DNA of 64,000 bases, from the NCBI GenBank assembly GCA_016776605.1, contig JADHTB010000003.1, forward strand, positions 62,001-126,000, in the 5' to 3' direction. The translations under genes were made by a program, and so were the position numbers. Source of the DNA: Alphaproteobacteria bacterium. Lineage in GTDB: Bacteria; Pseudomonadota; Alphaproteobacteria; GCA-2731375. Shown here piece after piece: positions 25,341-38,504 of this stretch. Each line of letters opens with the position of its first letter. Position 1 is the first letter of the stretch. Below the pieces are notes generated by a model. It was not told where the DNA came from. It searched no databases and saw only the letters and a list, made by a program, of their open reading frames with translations.

Positions 25341-25423
25341 CTCCCTAATGCGTATTGAAGGTAGTTGGTGACGCGGGGTGGCGCCTTGACCAGCGTCAAA
25401 GATACGGGCATGGGCCCGCCGGC

Positions 25424-26221
25424 CTAACCTACCAGCCAGGGCTCTCGCTCCAAATGGCGCAGGGCTACGAAGGCGAGGCCTTTATCTCCGCCTATGGCGC
25501 CACAATAGCAGGCCGGGCAGGCGGCCTGTGCAAAGGCCTGGGCCATGTCCCGGGCGCCATGTTGGCCCTCGCCGGCAAATAGGCCGACGCCAAGCAATGG
25601 CCCAGGGTGAGAGGCCAGGACCGCATGCAAACGAGGCGGCTGATCCAGGAACGCAACCTCGACACTGGCGAATTTTTTCTGGGCGGCGATCCGGCTTTGG
25701 TGCAAGCGGGTCGTCTGGGCCGAGTCCGTATCCCGCAGGGAGCCGTGGCCGATCAACAACAGATGGCTGTCCGCGACCGGCCAGGATGCTGTCTTGGCGG
25801 CGTCCTCGCCACGCTTGGCAAGCAGATCCGCCAGCTCCGGACTGTAGCCAAGCGGCGGGTACAACAATGGCCGCTCGATCCAGGGGATTTCCGCCAAGGC
25901 CACGGCCAGGCGCTTGCGAAAGGTCACGCCGCCACTCATCAAGAACGGCAGCAGGCGGATCGATCCCCCGTTGGCCCCCTGGGCCGCACGGGCGGCGTCG
26001 GCCAAACTGGGCCTGCCGTGCAGCACGGCCGCCTTGACGTCGGCAAAGATGCCCTGCTCCGCCAGTTCCGCGACAAAACGGTGCAGGGGCACATCACCCG
26101 CCTGGCTACCCGTGCCATGCCCTACGACGATCAACAGGCTTTCAGCCAGCGACGCGTGCCCACTGCTGTGGGTGCCCTTAATGGGAGGTTCCGGCGGAAA
26201 AAGTGATCTTATTGTAGACAT
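25424..26221 (-). CDS. CbiX/SirB-like sirohydrochlorin chelatase-family protein at the end of the nir operon
   Basis: A 265-residue protein with two chelatase-like halves: LLIVVGHGTGSQAGDVPL (near 28) and LLLIGHGSLRD (near 155) each carry a metal-site histidine of the CbiX fold. Family members insert cobalt or iron into sirohydrochlorin. Its frame overlaps the end of nirN by 44 bp, so it belongs to the heme d1 operon. Heme d1 is made from siroheme, so an iron chelatase for the siroheme step is the natural role; NirE supplies the methylated precursor. The C-terminus contains CPACYCGAIGGD, which may bind a metal. Confidence 0.82.
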   Translation of the reverse strand: MSTIRSLFPPEPPIKGTHSSGHASLAESLLIVVGHGTGSQAGDVPLHRFVAELAEQGIFADVKAAVLHGRPSLADAARAAQGANGGSIRLLPFLMSGGVTFRKRLAVALAEIPWIERPLLYPPLGYSPELADLLAKRGEDAAKTASWPVADSHLLLIGHGSLRDTDSAQTTRLHQSRIAAQKKFASVEVAFLDQPPRLHAVLASHPGPLLGVGLFAGEGQHGARDMAQAFAQAACPACYCGAIGGDKGLAFVALRHLEREPWLVG

Positions 26222-27743
26222 TGTACTTGCCAGACGGCTTCACCATGGGGATGCGCTTCACTTCCTGCAAAGTTTTAGCATCATAGACGACCAAGGCTCC
26301 CTCCATATCCCAAATCGATACCAGCGCATGACTGCCATTGCGGGTAAACTCCACATGGGCGGCGGTCTTGCCCGGCGCCGGACGCAGGGTTTTGACGATC
26401 TCCAGGCTGCGCTTGTCAATAATATGTATCAAATCGCGGTGCGGACCAAAAAATACGTCAACCCAGGCATAGGGGCTGTTTTCATGACTGCGCATGAAAA
26501 AGCCGGGGCCTTTGGTTTTGATGCTTTTGATCACCTTCCATTCTTGCATGTCGATCACGGAAACCCGGCCGCCCCGCAGATGCGGTGTCGCCATGACGGG
26601 CCGGCCCTGCCATTGCCAGGTGATGCCGGAACCAAGATGCGGCAGACCGGGCAGACCGACCGTACGGATCGGCCGGCCAACATTCAGGTTCACGACCACG
26701 CCGCTGGTGCCGTCCCGGGACGAGCCCATCAGGTTGCGGTATTCGGGATCGAAAAAGAAATCATCCAGGGGTTCATCCACCATGATCCGGCGCAGGGCGA
26801 ACAGGCCCTTATTGTCGCTCAAGCTTTCCTCGTGGCCTTCTTCGTTACTATGGGCCAGACCGGCGACGATGGCCGGCGCATTGGGATCGGTGGAAATCTC
26901 CCAGATCTCTGGCACGTCCTTCAGGGCAGCAATGAAGGAATTGCGCGGCCGGGCCTGATAAATGGCCGAGACACGGGAAGATTTCTTCTTGCGCCAATCA
27001 ACCGCCCGTATCACTTTCAGCAGGGTAAGATCATAGGCGTCGAACAGGACGATGGAATGCGGCAGATAATTCGCCGCGGCCAGATACTTGCCGTCGGCGG
27101 ATATGGCGATGTTGCGCATGTTGATGCCGGCACGAATCTCAGCCACCATGCGGAAAGTATGCAGATCGTACTTGGAGATCCAGCCATCGCGGGAGCCGAA
27201 ATAGACAAAGCGGCCATCCGGTGAAAATTTCGGCCCGCCGTGCAGGGCAAAGCGGCTTTTAAAGCGGTGCAAAACCTCGAATTTATCGCCATCCAGAATG
27301 CTGACATGATGATCGCCCGCTTCCACCACCACGAACAGGTTCAACGGGTCGGCCTGAAAGACCAATTTGTCCGGCAGCTTCAGGGCAACGCGGTCCAGCA
27401 CCCGGCTCGCCTCGATCTGGGGCGCAAGCCAGATCGGTTGCTCCGGCAAGGGGGTATAGATCAATTTTACCAGGGCGGCTATTTCATCAGGCTTCAGAAT
27501 ATCGCCAAAGCCCGACATTTGGGTGGCGATGCGGCCCGCGGAAATCACCTTGACCGCCTTGGGCTGGCGTAACCGCTGTAAACTCTCCGGCAACAGCGCC
27601 GGTCCACTTTGCCCCAGGCGATCGATGCCATGACAACTGGCGCAATGCTTGGCGTAGAGCGCTGTTGCATCTCCCGCTATTGCGGCAAAGACCGGCGTTA
27701 GGGCCAAGACCAATGGCAAGACGATTTTACAGGCCCAGCGCAC
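26178..27743 (-). CDS. nirN: NirN, c-type cytochrome with d1-binding propeller (dihydro-heme d1 dehydrogenase)
   Basis: A 521-residue periplasmic protein with signal peptide, a cytochrome c domain (CASCHG at residues 34-39) and an eight-bladed propeller related to that of NirS. Propeller landmarks are LHGGPKFSPDGRFVYFGSRDG, NIAISADGKYLAAANY and HVEFTRNGSHALVSIW. In Pseudomonas NirN introduces the acrylate double bond in the last step of heme d1 synthesis. It is shorter than NirS (583) and follows nirJ with a 17-bp overlap, which fits the nirSECFDLGHJN order. The start at 27743 begins the signal peptide directly. Confidence 0.92.
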   Translation of the reverse strand: MRWACKIVLPLVLALTPVFAAIAGDATALYAKHCASCHGIDRLGQSGPALLPESLQRLRQPKAVKVISAGRIATQMSGFGDILKPDEIAALVKLIYTPLPEQPIWLAPQIEASRVLDRVALKLPDKLVFQADPLNLFVVVEAGDHHVSILDGDKFEVLHRFKSRFALHGGPKFSPDGRFVYFGSRDGWISKYDLHTFRMVAEIRAGINMRNIAISADGKYLAAANYLPHSIVLFDAYDLTLLKVIRAVDWRKKKSSRVSAIYQARPRNSFIAALKDVPEIWEISTDPNAPAIVAGLAHSNEEGHEESLSDNKGLFALRRIMVDEPLDDFFFDPEYRNLMGSSRDGTSGVVVNLNVGRPIRTVGLPGLPHLGSGITWQWQGRPVMATPHLRGGRVSVIDMQEWKVIKSIKTKGPGFFMRSHENSPYAWVDVFFGPHRDLIHIIDKRSLEIVKTLRPAPGKTAAHVEFTRNGSHALVSIWDMEGALVVYDAKTLQEVKRIPMVKPSGKYNVYNKITFSAGTSH

Positions 27744-28953
27744 GTTGCGTCTCCCGTGTGTAGGGGGTCACGGTCAGCCGTTCACCGCCCGCCGCGATGC
27801 CGATTTCCTGATCGGTCAGGTAGCAGGCCGGATCCTCCGCCCACGGGTCGCCGGTCAATTGCAGGGCGCGGACCCGCGTGTTGCCGCCGCAGATAGAGAA
27901 ATATTGGCAGCCGCCGCAACGGCCCTTGATCTGGCGCGGGCTTTGTTTCAGGCCGGCCATGATTGGGTCCGTGGTGTCGGGCCAAATTTCCGAGAAGGGG
28001 CGCTGGCGTACATTGCCCAGGTCGTAATGCCACCACATGGTATCGGGGTGTACATTGCCCAGATTATCAATGTTGGCGACATTGACGCCGGAGGAATTAC
28101 CGCCCCATTGCACCAACTTGGCCTTTATATGCGCGAATAATTCCGGTCGGTCGGGGAAGCGTTGTTGCAGCCAGAACAACAGATAGACCCCGTCGGCGTC
28201 ATTGTTGCCGCTGACGAATTCCGTTTCCAGGCCTCGCTGGGCATGATCCCAGGCGGTATCGAACAACAGATCCATGGCTTGGCGCGTGGTGGCGTGCTGG
28301 GCATCGTCAGCCCGGTTGCGGTTGCCCCGCCCGGCGTAGTTCAGGTGCGATAGATAGAACTTGTCGATCTTCTCGTCTTCCACCATGGCCAGCAGGTTGG
28401 GCAGTTCATGGGCATTGTCCAAGGTCATGGTAAACCGCAGGCCGACCTTGATGCCGGCGTCCAGACATAGCCGGACGCCTTTAACCGAGGCGGCATAGGC
28501 GCCTTCGTGGCGGCGAAAGGCATCATGGGTGGCGCCAATGCCATCCAGGGAAATGCCCACATAATTATAGTCCGCGGCCCGAATGGCATCGATATTTCGT
28601 TCGTCGATCAATGTGCCATTACTGGACAGACCCACGTAAAAGCCCATTTGCTTGGCCTTGGCCGAGATCTCGAATATATCCGGCCGCAGTAACGGCTCGC
28701 CCCCCGACAGGATTAACACCGGCACCCCAAAGGCCGATAGATCCGCCATGACCGTAAAAACCTCGTCCTTACTCAATTCGCCGGCAAAGTCCGTATCGGC
28801 GGAGATCGAGTAACAATGTTTGCAATTCAGGTTGCAGCGCCGGATCAGGTTCCAGATTACCACCGGCCCGCTGGGTCCGCGTTTTGCCGCGCCAGATTTC
28901 GGGAGGGGCGTGGGCGCGTTGATTTCGCGCATAAATTGGCTAATACGAAACAT
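27727..28953 (-). CDS. nirJ: NirJ, radical SAM enzyme of heme d1 synthesis
   Basis: A 408-residue radical SAM protein. The 4Fe-4S/SAM motif is C40-x3-C44-x2-C47 in RRCNLNCKHCYSI, followed by LSGGEPLLRPDIF. The C-terminal SPASM-like cluster has GRCGGCQYFSICGGNTR and DPACYLTDQE. NirJ replaces two propionate side chains of 12,18-didecarboxysiroheme by carbonyl-forming chemistry. The ATG at 28953 lies after GGGGAT; a second ATG seven codons on is possible. It sits between nirH and nirN. Confidence 0.94.
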   Translation of the reverse strand: MFRISQFMREINAPTPLPKSGAAKRGPSGPVVIWNLIRRCNLNCKHCYSISADTDFAGELSKDEVFTVMADLSAFGVPVLILSGGEPLLRPDIFEISAKAKQMGFYVGLSSNGTLIDERNIDAIRAADYNYVGISLDGIGATHDAFRRHEGAYAASVKGVRLCLDAGIKVGLRFTMTLDNAHELPNLLAMVEDEKIDKFYLSHLNYAGRGNRNRADDAQHATTRQAMDLLFDTAWDHAQRGLETEFVSGNNDADGVYLLFWLQQRFPDRPELFAHIKAKLVQWGGNSSGVNVANIDNLGNVHPDTMWWHYDLGNVRQRPFSEIWPDTTDPIMAGLKQSPRQIKGRCGGCQYFSICGGNTRVRALQLTGDPWAEDPACYLTDQEIGIAAGGERLTVTPYTRETQRALGL

Positions 28954-28991
28954 AGATTATCCCCATTTTCCGGGCGGTTCATCAGACCGCC

Positions 28992-29474
28992 TCAGCCTGT
29001 AAAACGCATTCCTGTCTTCTTCAGGATACGGTGACTGTAGAGAACCTGATGTCCGCGGTCCTTGACCCCCATCAACTCCGCGATACGGTTAACTTTTTCC
29101 CCTACTTCGTCCCGGTCGCGGCCATGCACCATGGCGAACAGGTTATAGGGCCAATGGGGCAAATGCCGGGGCCGATGATAGCAATGGGAAACAAAATCCA
29201 GGGCGCCTATTTTTTTGCCCAGTTCGGTGATGGCGGCATCGGGCACGTCCCAGACCGACATGCCGTTGGCGCGGTAGCCCAAGGCATAGTGGTTGGGCAC
29301 AGCGCCGATCCGGCGGATCAGGCCGCCGTCCAGCATCGCCTGCATGCGCGCCATGACGTCCTCCGCCGCAAGGCCCAGTTCATCGGCAACCGCCTGATAA
29401 GGCTCGGGCACCAGGGGCAGCCCGCCCTGGGTGGCGACGATGATGCGCCGATCGATGTCATCGGGCGCGTTCAT
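28992..29474 (-). CDS. nirH: NirH, siroheme decarboxylase subunit
   Basis: A 160-residue AsnC/Lrp-like protein: winged-helix N-terminus (DRRIIVATQGGLPLVPEPYQ) and ferredoxin-like C-terminus. The NirL/NirH-type motif RRIGAVPNHYALGYRANGMSVWDV, with a histidine in the active region, distinguishes it from the NirD/NirG type. With the D, L and G products it decarboxylates siroheme to 12,18-didecarboxysiroheme. It overlaps nirG by four bases. The letter is assigned from order in the cluster. Confidence 0.87.
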   Translation of the reverse strand: MNAPDDIDRRIIVATQGGLPLVPEPYQAVADELGLAAEDVMARMQAMLDGGLIRRIGAVPNHYALGYRANGMSVWDVPDAAITELGKKIGALDFVSHCYHRPRHLPHWPYNLFAMVHGRDRDEVGEKVNRIAELMGVKDRGHQVLYSHRILKKTGMRFTG

Positions 29475-29926
29475 GCCTCGAACCGCAGGCCGATGAAAAA
29501 TTCTTCCTGTTTCGGCATGTTAAAAACCGCCAACCCGGTTTCCGCCTCGATTTCCGCAATGACCTCGCCGATCCGTGTGGCCTGTTCGGTAGCCAGAACA
29601 AACCACATGTTCAAATGATGCTCCCGGGCATAATTGTGGGCCACCTCCCGATGGGCGTTGACCTGTTCGGCCACCGCATCGAAACGTCCCTCGGGCACCG
29701 CCATGGCGGCCAGGGTCAACGCCCCGCCCAGTTTTTCGGCGTGATACATGGGCCCAAATCGGCTCAACAAGCCATCCGCGCGCAATCGCCGCAGCCGTTG
29801 CAGCAAATCATCCTGGTCGATGCCGATGGTCCTGGCGGCGGCGGCATAGGGGGCCGGGCAAATGGGAAAACCCCCTTGCAGGGCGTTGATGATGCGGCGG
29901 TCAACCTCGTCCATGCGGGCCATCAT
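29471..29926 (-). CDS. nirG: NirG, siroheme decarboxylase subunit
   Basis: A 151-residue Lrp-like protein of the NirD/NirG type: RRIINALQGGFPICPAPYA at the N-terminus, then LLSRFGPMYHAEKLGGALTLAAM, and a C-terminal REVAHNYAREHHLNMWFVLAT segment. It works as the partner of NirH in the siroheme decarboxylase complex. It overlaps nirL by four bases. Its closest relative in the window is nirD (30420-30878), which has the equivalent GRVGATVQPNSAGASTLAAL region. Confidence 0.87.
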   Translation of the reverse strand: MMARMDEVDRRIINALQGGFPICPAPYAAAARTIGIDQDDLLQRLRRLRADGLLSRFGPMYHAEKLGGALTLAAMAVPEGRFDAVAEQVNAHREVAHNYAREHHLNMWFVLATEQATRIGEVIAEIEAETGLAVFNMPKQEEFFIGLRFEA

Positions 29927-30423
29927 CGGGCATTTGCCAAGCCGGTGCCAAACCGGGCCGCGTCCTGCTTATAGCGTTTGTTGGAGAACAACACCCGATG
30001 GGGCAGACGGCGCAAGCCAACCTGATCGTTCAATTGATCGATCTGTGTCAGTACCTGGGCGCGGGCTTTGCCATGCACCATGGCGAATAAATTGTAGGGC
30101 CAGTGCGGCAATTGGCGGCGCCGGCGATAGCACAGGGTAACAAAGGGGTAGGCAGCCAGTTTCGCGCCCAGGGCGTCGGCTTCATCGTCGGGCGCATCCC
30201 AGACCGTCATGGCGTTGGCCCGATAGCCCAATTCATGATGCCGCACGATCAGGCCCAAACGGCGAATGACACCCATTGTTAGCAAGTGGCGCAGGCGGGC
30301 GATTACGTCTGCCTCGGACAGTCCCAACGCTGCGCCGATCTCGGCATAGGGCTGTGACACCAGGGGCAGGCCATCGGCCAGACGCGCCAATAATTGATGA
30401 TCCTTGTCGTCAATCTCGATCAC
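29923..30423 (-). CDS. nirL: NirL, siroheme decarboxylase subunit
   Basis: A 166-residue Lrp-like protein of the NirL/NirH type: VIRRLGLIVRHHELGYRANAMTVWD and LPHWPYNLFAMVHGKAR match nirH closely. It overlaps nirD and nirG by four bases each, so all four subunits should be made in balance. With NirD it forms one of two heterodimers of the decarboxylase. The C-terminus (SNKRYKQDAARFGTGLANAR) is longer than in NirH. Confidence 0.87.
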   Translation of the reverse strand: MIEIDDKDHQLLARLADGLPLVSQPYAEIGAALGLSEADVIARLRHLLTMGVIRRLGLIVRHHELGYRANAMTVWDAPDDEADALGAKLAAYPFVTLCYRRRRQLPHWPYNLFAMVHGKARAQVLTQIDQLNDQVGLRRLPHRVLFSNKRYKQDAARFGTGLANAR

Positions 30424-30878
30424 AGGGGAAACCCCAGGTCGATGTGATATTCCGCTTCCAATGGCAACTTGATGGGAGACAGACCGGTCGAGGCCTCAAT
30501 CTTCGCCAGCGCCTGATCAAGCGCGGCATCGTCGGCCGCGGTCAGCACAAACCACAAATTATATTCGTGTTCGCGGGCGTAGTTGTGATTTACCTCGTCA
30601 AAGGCGCTGACTTGATCCGCCACTGCCTCCAACCGCGCGGGGGGCACTGCAAGCGCGGCCAGAGTTGAGGCGCCGGCGCTATTGGGCTGCACCGTGGCGC
30701 CGACCCGGCCCAACACGCCGCGCCCCTGCAAATCAGCCAGCATGGCCAGCACATCGTCCTCGGCCATGTCCATCGCCTCGGCCATGGCCGCATAAGGGCG
30801 CGGTTGCAGGGGGAAGTCCCGTTGATAGCGGTTCAACAGGTCCGTTTCCCGCCGCGACAGAGATTGCGGGCGAGCCAT
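30420..30878 (-). CDS. nirD: NirD, siroheme decarboxylase subunit
   Basis: A 152-residue Lrp-like protein with helix-turn-helix-like N-terminus (LNRYQRDFPLQPRPYAAMAE) and the NirD/NirG type core GRVGATVQPNSAGASTLAAL; the segment EVNHNYAREHEYNLWFVLTA parallels NirG. Several genomes fuse NirD and NirL into one chain; here they are separate with a four-base overlap. It starts four bases after the nirF stop. No DNA-binding role is expected in spite of the Lrp fold. Confidence 0.87.
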   Translation of the reverse strand: MARPQSLSRRETDLLNRYQRDFPLQPRPYAAMAEAMDMAEDDVLAMLADLQGRGVLGRVGATVQPNSAGASTLAALAVPPARLEAVADQVSAFDEVNHNYAREHEYNLWFVLTAADDAALDQALAKIEASTGLSPIKLPLEAEYHIDLGFPL

Positions 30879-30882
30879 GGCG

Positions 30883-32082
30883 CTACAGTCCGATCCGATT
30901 GGCGCGGGCCGTCAGAAAAATACCCGATGGTTTTTTCGCCGGCAGGCTGGTCAGCCTTTGGAAGGTTTCCGTGTCATAGACATCGACTCGGTCGGCGTCG
31001 CGTACGGAAATCCAGACCTGTTCCCCGCGCGGGGTAAATTCCAGATGCAGGACCGCCTTGCCCGGCTTGAATTCGTGAATGATCTTCTGGCTGGGAACAT
31101 CGATGACCTGCACCGTATCGTTGAGCGGATGGGCGAAGTTGACCCAAACCTGCCGGCCATCGGGCCGGGCGACGGCAAAAATTGGTTGCCCATGCACCGG
31201 GATGCGCCCGACTTCGCGCCAACTGCCCGGCTCCACGATCAACACTTCATGGCGGCCCACGGCAGGCAGGAAAATAACCTCGCCGGCCCGGGCCCAGCCT
31301 TCCAGATGGGGCATCTTGTAAACCGGCAGCTTCTCTTCGCCCCGGCCATAGCCGTCTAGAATACGGCGCACGCCCAGATCAGGCCGCCATAGATCCAGCA
31401 TGGCCATGCCATCCTCGCCGAACAGGCCGGCGATGTAGTAGCGGCCATCGTCGGTTATCAGGCCGTCATAGGGCAGTTCACCGATATTCGGGTATTTTTG
31501 GAGCTTGAAATTGGCCCTGTCGGAGAAATCCGCCAGCCAAATCTCGCCCGCATCATAGAGCGAGAAGATAAAGCGCTGCCCCGGGGCATCGGCCAAACCG
31601 ACCACTTTGGACAAACCGCTGCCGTCGCTGGCCTGGGCCGGAATATCGGCCACCAGTTCGAGACTGTCCGCGTCAAACACCTTGACCCCGCCCGGCTTGT
31701 AGTTGGAGACGGCCACCAGGCGGCCATCCTGAGAGATCGCGCCGCCAATGCTGTTGCCCGACTGCACGATCCGCTTGACCAGACGCCGCGTCAGCATGTC
31801 GACCTTGCTCAAGCCGCCATCGCGTCCAAAAATAAAGGCATAGCGCCCGTCCCGCGAATAGACGGCGGAGGCATGGCTGAGATCGCCCAGACCCTCAACC
31901 CGCCCCAGGGCCGTGCGGTGCGAGGTTTCGATCACCTGCAGGCTGCCGCCGGCGCGCTCTATCACCAGGCCCAGATCGCCGGTACCGCGCATCGCGGTCG
32001 GGGTTGTCTGGGCCAAGGTTTGATTTGCAGCCAGGGCCGGGATAGCCAACAGAGTGAAGGCGATCAGGCGGAAAAATTTCAT
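30883..32082 (-). CDS. nirF: NirF, heme d1 biosynthesis protein
   Basis: A 399-residue exported propeller protein related to the d1 domain of NirS. The signal peptide covers about residues 1-25 (FFRLIAFTLLAIPALAANQT). Propeller strands include SAVYSRDGRYAFIFGRDGG, GGAISQDGRLVAVSNYKPGG and HLEFTPRGEQVWISVRDAD. NirF is essential for a late periplasmic step of d1 synthesis and interacts with NirN and NirS. The start codon overlaps the stop of nirC (ATGA). There is no cytochrome c motif, unlike NirN. Confidence 0.93.
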   Translation of the reverse strand: MKFFRLIAFTLLAIPALAANQTLAQTTPTAMRGTGDLGLVIERAGGSLQVIETSHRTALGRVEGLGDLSHASAVYSRDGRYAFIFGRDGGLSKVDMLTRRLVKRIVQSGNSIGGAISQDGRLVAVSNYKPGGVKVFDADSLELVADIPAQASDGSGLSKVVGLADAPGQRFIFSLYDAGEIWLADFSDRANFKLQKYPNIGELPYDGLITDDGRYYIAGLFGEDGMAMLDLWRPDLGVRRILDGYGRGEEKLPVYKMPHLEGWARAGEVIFLPAVGRHEVLIVEPGSWREVGRIPVHGQPIFAVARPDGRQVWVNFAHPLNDTVQVIDVPSQKIIHEFKPGKAVLHLEFTPRGEQVWISVRDADRVDVYDTETFQRLTSLPAKKPSGIFLTARANRIGL

Positions 32083-32453
32083 GGTGATACCTTCTGTTCT
32101 CCAACCTGCATTGTCTGGCCCGCTTTCAGGGCGCGCACCAACCAGACGGCTTCCTTTTCCTTGAGCAGGAAGCGCCAGGGCGGCATGGGCGTGCCCGGCA
32201 GACCCTGCATGATAACCTCTACCAAGGCGGCATCGGATTTATCAACCAGATTGATCGGTAACAGGGGCGAGCCCAGACCGCCCTTCAGGGTCAGTCCATG
32301 GCACGAGCCGCAATCCTGTTGCAGCAGATACAATAGCTCCTGTTGCCGCTGCGGGGAAATCGCTGCCTCGGCATTTGCCGGTTTCGCCAGGCCGGCGATC
32401 AAGGCCAGCACCAGAACAACCTTAGCTGCCAACGGCTGCATTCGGCTGTTCAT
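32079..32453 (-). CDS. nirC: NirC, small c-type cytochrome
   Basis: A 124-residue monoheme cytochrome with signal peptide (VVLVLALIAGLAKPANA) and CGSCHG at residues 48-53; the distal Met is probably in GTPMPPW. NirC donates electrons to NirS or to NirF/NirN during d1 assembly. Two starts are possible (32453 and 32441), and both overlap the end of nirE. It is read through into nirF with an ATGA overlap. Confidence 0.92.
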   Translation of the reverse strand: MNSRMQPLAAKVVLVLALIAGLAKPANAEAAISPQRQQELLYLLQQDCGSCHGLTLKGGLGSPLLPINLVDKSDAALVEVIMQGLPGTPMPPWRFLLKEKEAVWLVRALKAGQTMQVGEQKVSP

Positions 32454-33225
32454 TGTCCTGCGCCTGATTCTGCACTTGATCGGGCGTCGCGCCCAGCAGA
32501 GCCCGCAAGGTCACGACCTGACCGATCACGAACAGTACCGGGCCGATGAAAACGGCGGCCTTGGCATCCGCGGCAAGGCTGTCCAGCGTCGAAATAATGT
32601 GTCGTTGCGCCGGCGTGCTGCCGTTGTTGATCGCGGCCGCGGGCAGCTTTGGATCGGCGCCATGTGCGATCAGCTTGGCCGCGATCTCCGCCATATTGGC
32701 CATACCCATATAAATCACCAGGGTGGTGGCCGGATCAGTCAGGCCCTGCCAATCAAAATCCAATTCGCTGTCTTCCCGGCAATGGCCGGTCAGATAGCGG
32801 ACCCCGGTGGCCATGCCACGGTGGGTTAAGGGCATGCCCACGGCCGTCGCGCAGGCGGAGGCGGATGTGATGCCTGGCACCACTTCAAAGGCCACGCCGC
32901 TCGCCACCAGCTCCAGAGCTTCTTCCGAGCCGCGGCCGAAGACAAAGGGATCGCCGCCTTTCAGACGCACGACGTTATGGCCGGCCTTCGCCAAGCGAAC
33001 CAGCAACCGGTTGATTTCGTGCTGGGGGATGGGGTGACTTTTAGGCTGCTTGCCAACGCTGATGCGCATTGTGCCGGCCGGGATCAGGGCCATGATTTCC
33101 GCCGAAACCAGGCGGTCATAGACCACCACGTCAGCGTTCTGCAGCAGTCGGTGCGCCTTTACGGTCAGCAATTCGGGATCCCCCGGGCCGGCACCGACAA
33201 GAAATACTTTTGTTACTGTGGTCAT
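32422..33225 (-). CDS. nirE: NirE, uroporphyrinogen-III C-methyltransferase
   Basis: A 267-residue SUMT enzyme: VGAGPGDPELLTVKAHRLL at residues 10-28 (SAM-binding), VRLKGGDPFVFGRG near 83, PGITSASACATAVGMPLTHR near 117. It makes precorrin-2 from uroporphyrinogen III, the branch-point reaction toward siroheme and heme d1. It lies between nirS and nirC, an order known from Paracoccus-type clusters. A good ribosome site (GGGGGAA) precedes the ATG. The name nirE rather than cobA/cysG is chosen because of the cluster. Confidence 0.92.
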   Translation of the reverse strand: MTTVTKVFLVGAGPGDPELLTVKAHRLLQNADVVVYDRLVSAEIMALIPAGTMRISVGKQPKSHPIPQHEINRLLVRLAKAGHNVVRLKGGDPFVFGRGSEEALELVASGVAFEVVPGITSASACATAVGMPLTHRGMATGVRYLTGHCREDSELDFDWQGLTDPATTLVIYMGMANMAEIAAKLIAHGADPKLPAAAINNGSTPAQRHIISTLDSLAADAKAAVFIGPVLFVIGQVVTLRALLGATPDQVQNQAQDNEQPNAAVGS

Positions 33226-33320
33226 TTAGAGCGTTCCCCCAACGTTCACGGGTAGCGTCTCGGGTCGAAATGGTTGACGGGACCGCAAAGAGTTTCCCCT
33301 TTCCGGCCCCGCCATAAGTC

Positions 33321-37413
<4,093 letters not shown>

Positions 37414-37417
<4 letters not shown>

Positions 37418-38376
37418 AAATAGGCCCTCTCCCTAGCTTGACCCGGCGTCGCTTTATTACGATTGCCGCCACGGGGCTGTTTCTGCCAGGTGGCGCCACG
37501 GCCCGGCCACGGCGGTTTGAATGGCAGGGCAGCGCCCTGGGCGCTCAGGCGAAGATCGTGCTGTATCATCCCGACGCAGGCGCGGCCGAGGCGGCGATCA
37601 CCGCCTGTCTGGACGAGATTTCCCGCCTGGAAAGTCAATTCAGCCTGTATCGGCCCAACTCCGCCCTGGGGCAATTGAATGCCGCCGGTCAACTGGCCAA
37701 CCCGTCCCACGACATGCGCCGCCTGTTACATCTGTGCCGCCAATACGGCGAACTGAGCCAGGGGGCTTTTGATCCCAGCGTACAGCCGCTGTGGCAATTA
37801 TATGCCGCGCATTTTGCCAACCACCCCGATAGCAAGGCCGGCCCACCGCCGGATGCCATCAGGGCCGCGCAGCGGCGGATAGATTACCGCCGCATTGCCA
37901 TTGGCGCGGCGGACATTCGCCTCGATCCCGGCATGTCCCTGACCTTGAATGGTATCGCCCAGGGCTACATCACCGACCGGGTGGCGGATCTGCTGCGGGC
38001 CAAGGGCTGGTCCGATGTGTTGCTGAACCTGGGCGAGATCCGGGCCCTGCCGGGCCGGGCCTGGTCGGTCAGATTGACCGGCGATGGCCCCAGCGTGGCA
38101 CTGACCGATGCCGCCCTTGCCACCTCGGCCGGGGCGGGCAGCCCCTTCGCCGGGCCGAGCGGGCCGCATCATCTGTTGCAGCCGCGCACCGGGCGCAGTG
38201 CTGGCCGCTACAGCTCGGTCAGCGTGCTGGCCCGCACGGCCACCGCCGCCGATGCCCTGTCCACCGCATTATATCTGTCATCCCCCGAACGGGCCGCCGA
38301 TCTGCTACGCCAGGGCGGCGGTCAACAAGCCTGGCTGCGTCAGCCAAATGGCATCGTTCGGCACCTGACGGTGTGA
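37414..38376 (+). CDS. nirX: NirX, ApbE-family FAD:protein FMN transferase
   Basis: A 320-residue exported enzyme with a Tat signal (TRRRFITIA) at the N-terminus. ApbE landmarks are ISRLESQFSLYRPNSALGQLN, FDPSVQPLW, LTLNGIAQGYITDRVADLL (catalytic and metal region) and TATAADALSTALY. It attaches FMN to the threonine of the SGAT motif of NirI, whose gene it overlaps by four bases. Without it NirI would stay an apoprotein. Paracoccus NirX/NosX have the same role. Confidence 0.92.
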
Positions 38377-38504
38377 ACAGGCCCGGCCCAGGGTAATACC
38401 CGGAGCTTGCGGGCCGGAGCGGCCAGCCATATTTGGTCCTGTTAACGATTTGGCTTTTTCTAATATGTTACGATTGCCGTCTTAGCCCCGGAGAGGAGAC
38501 CGTC

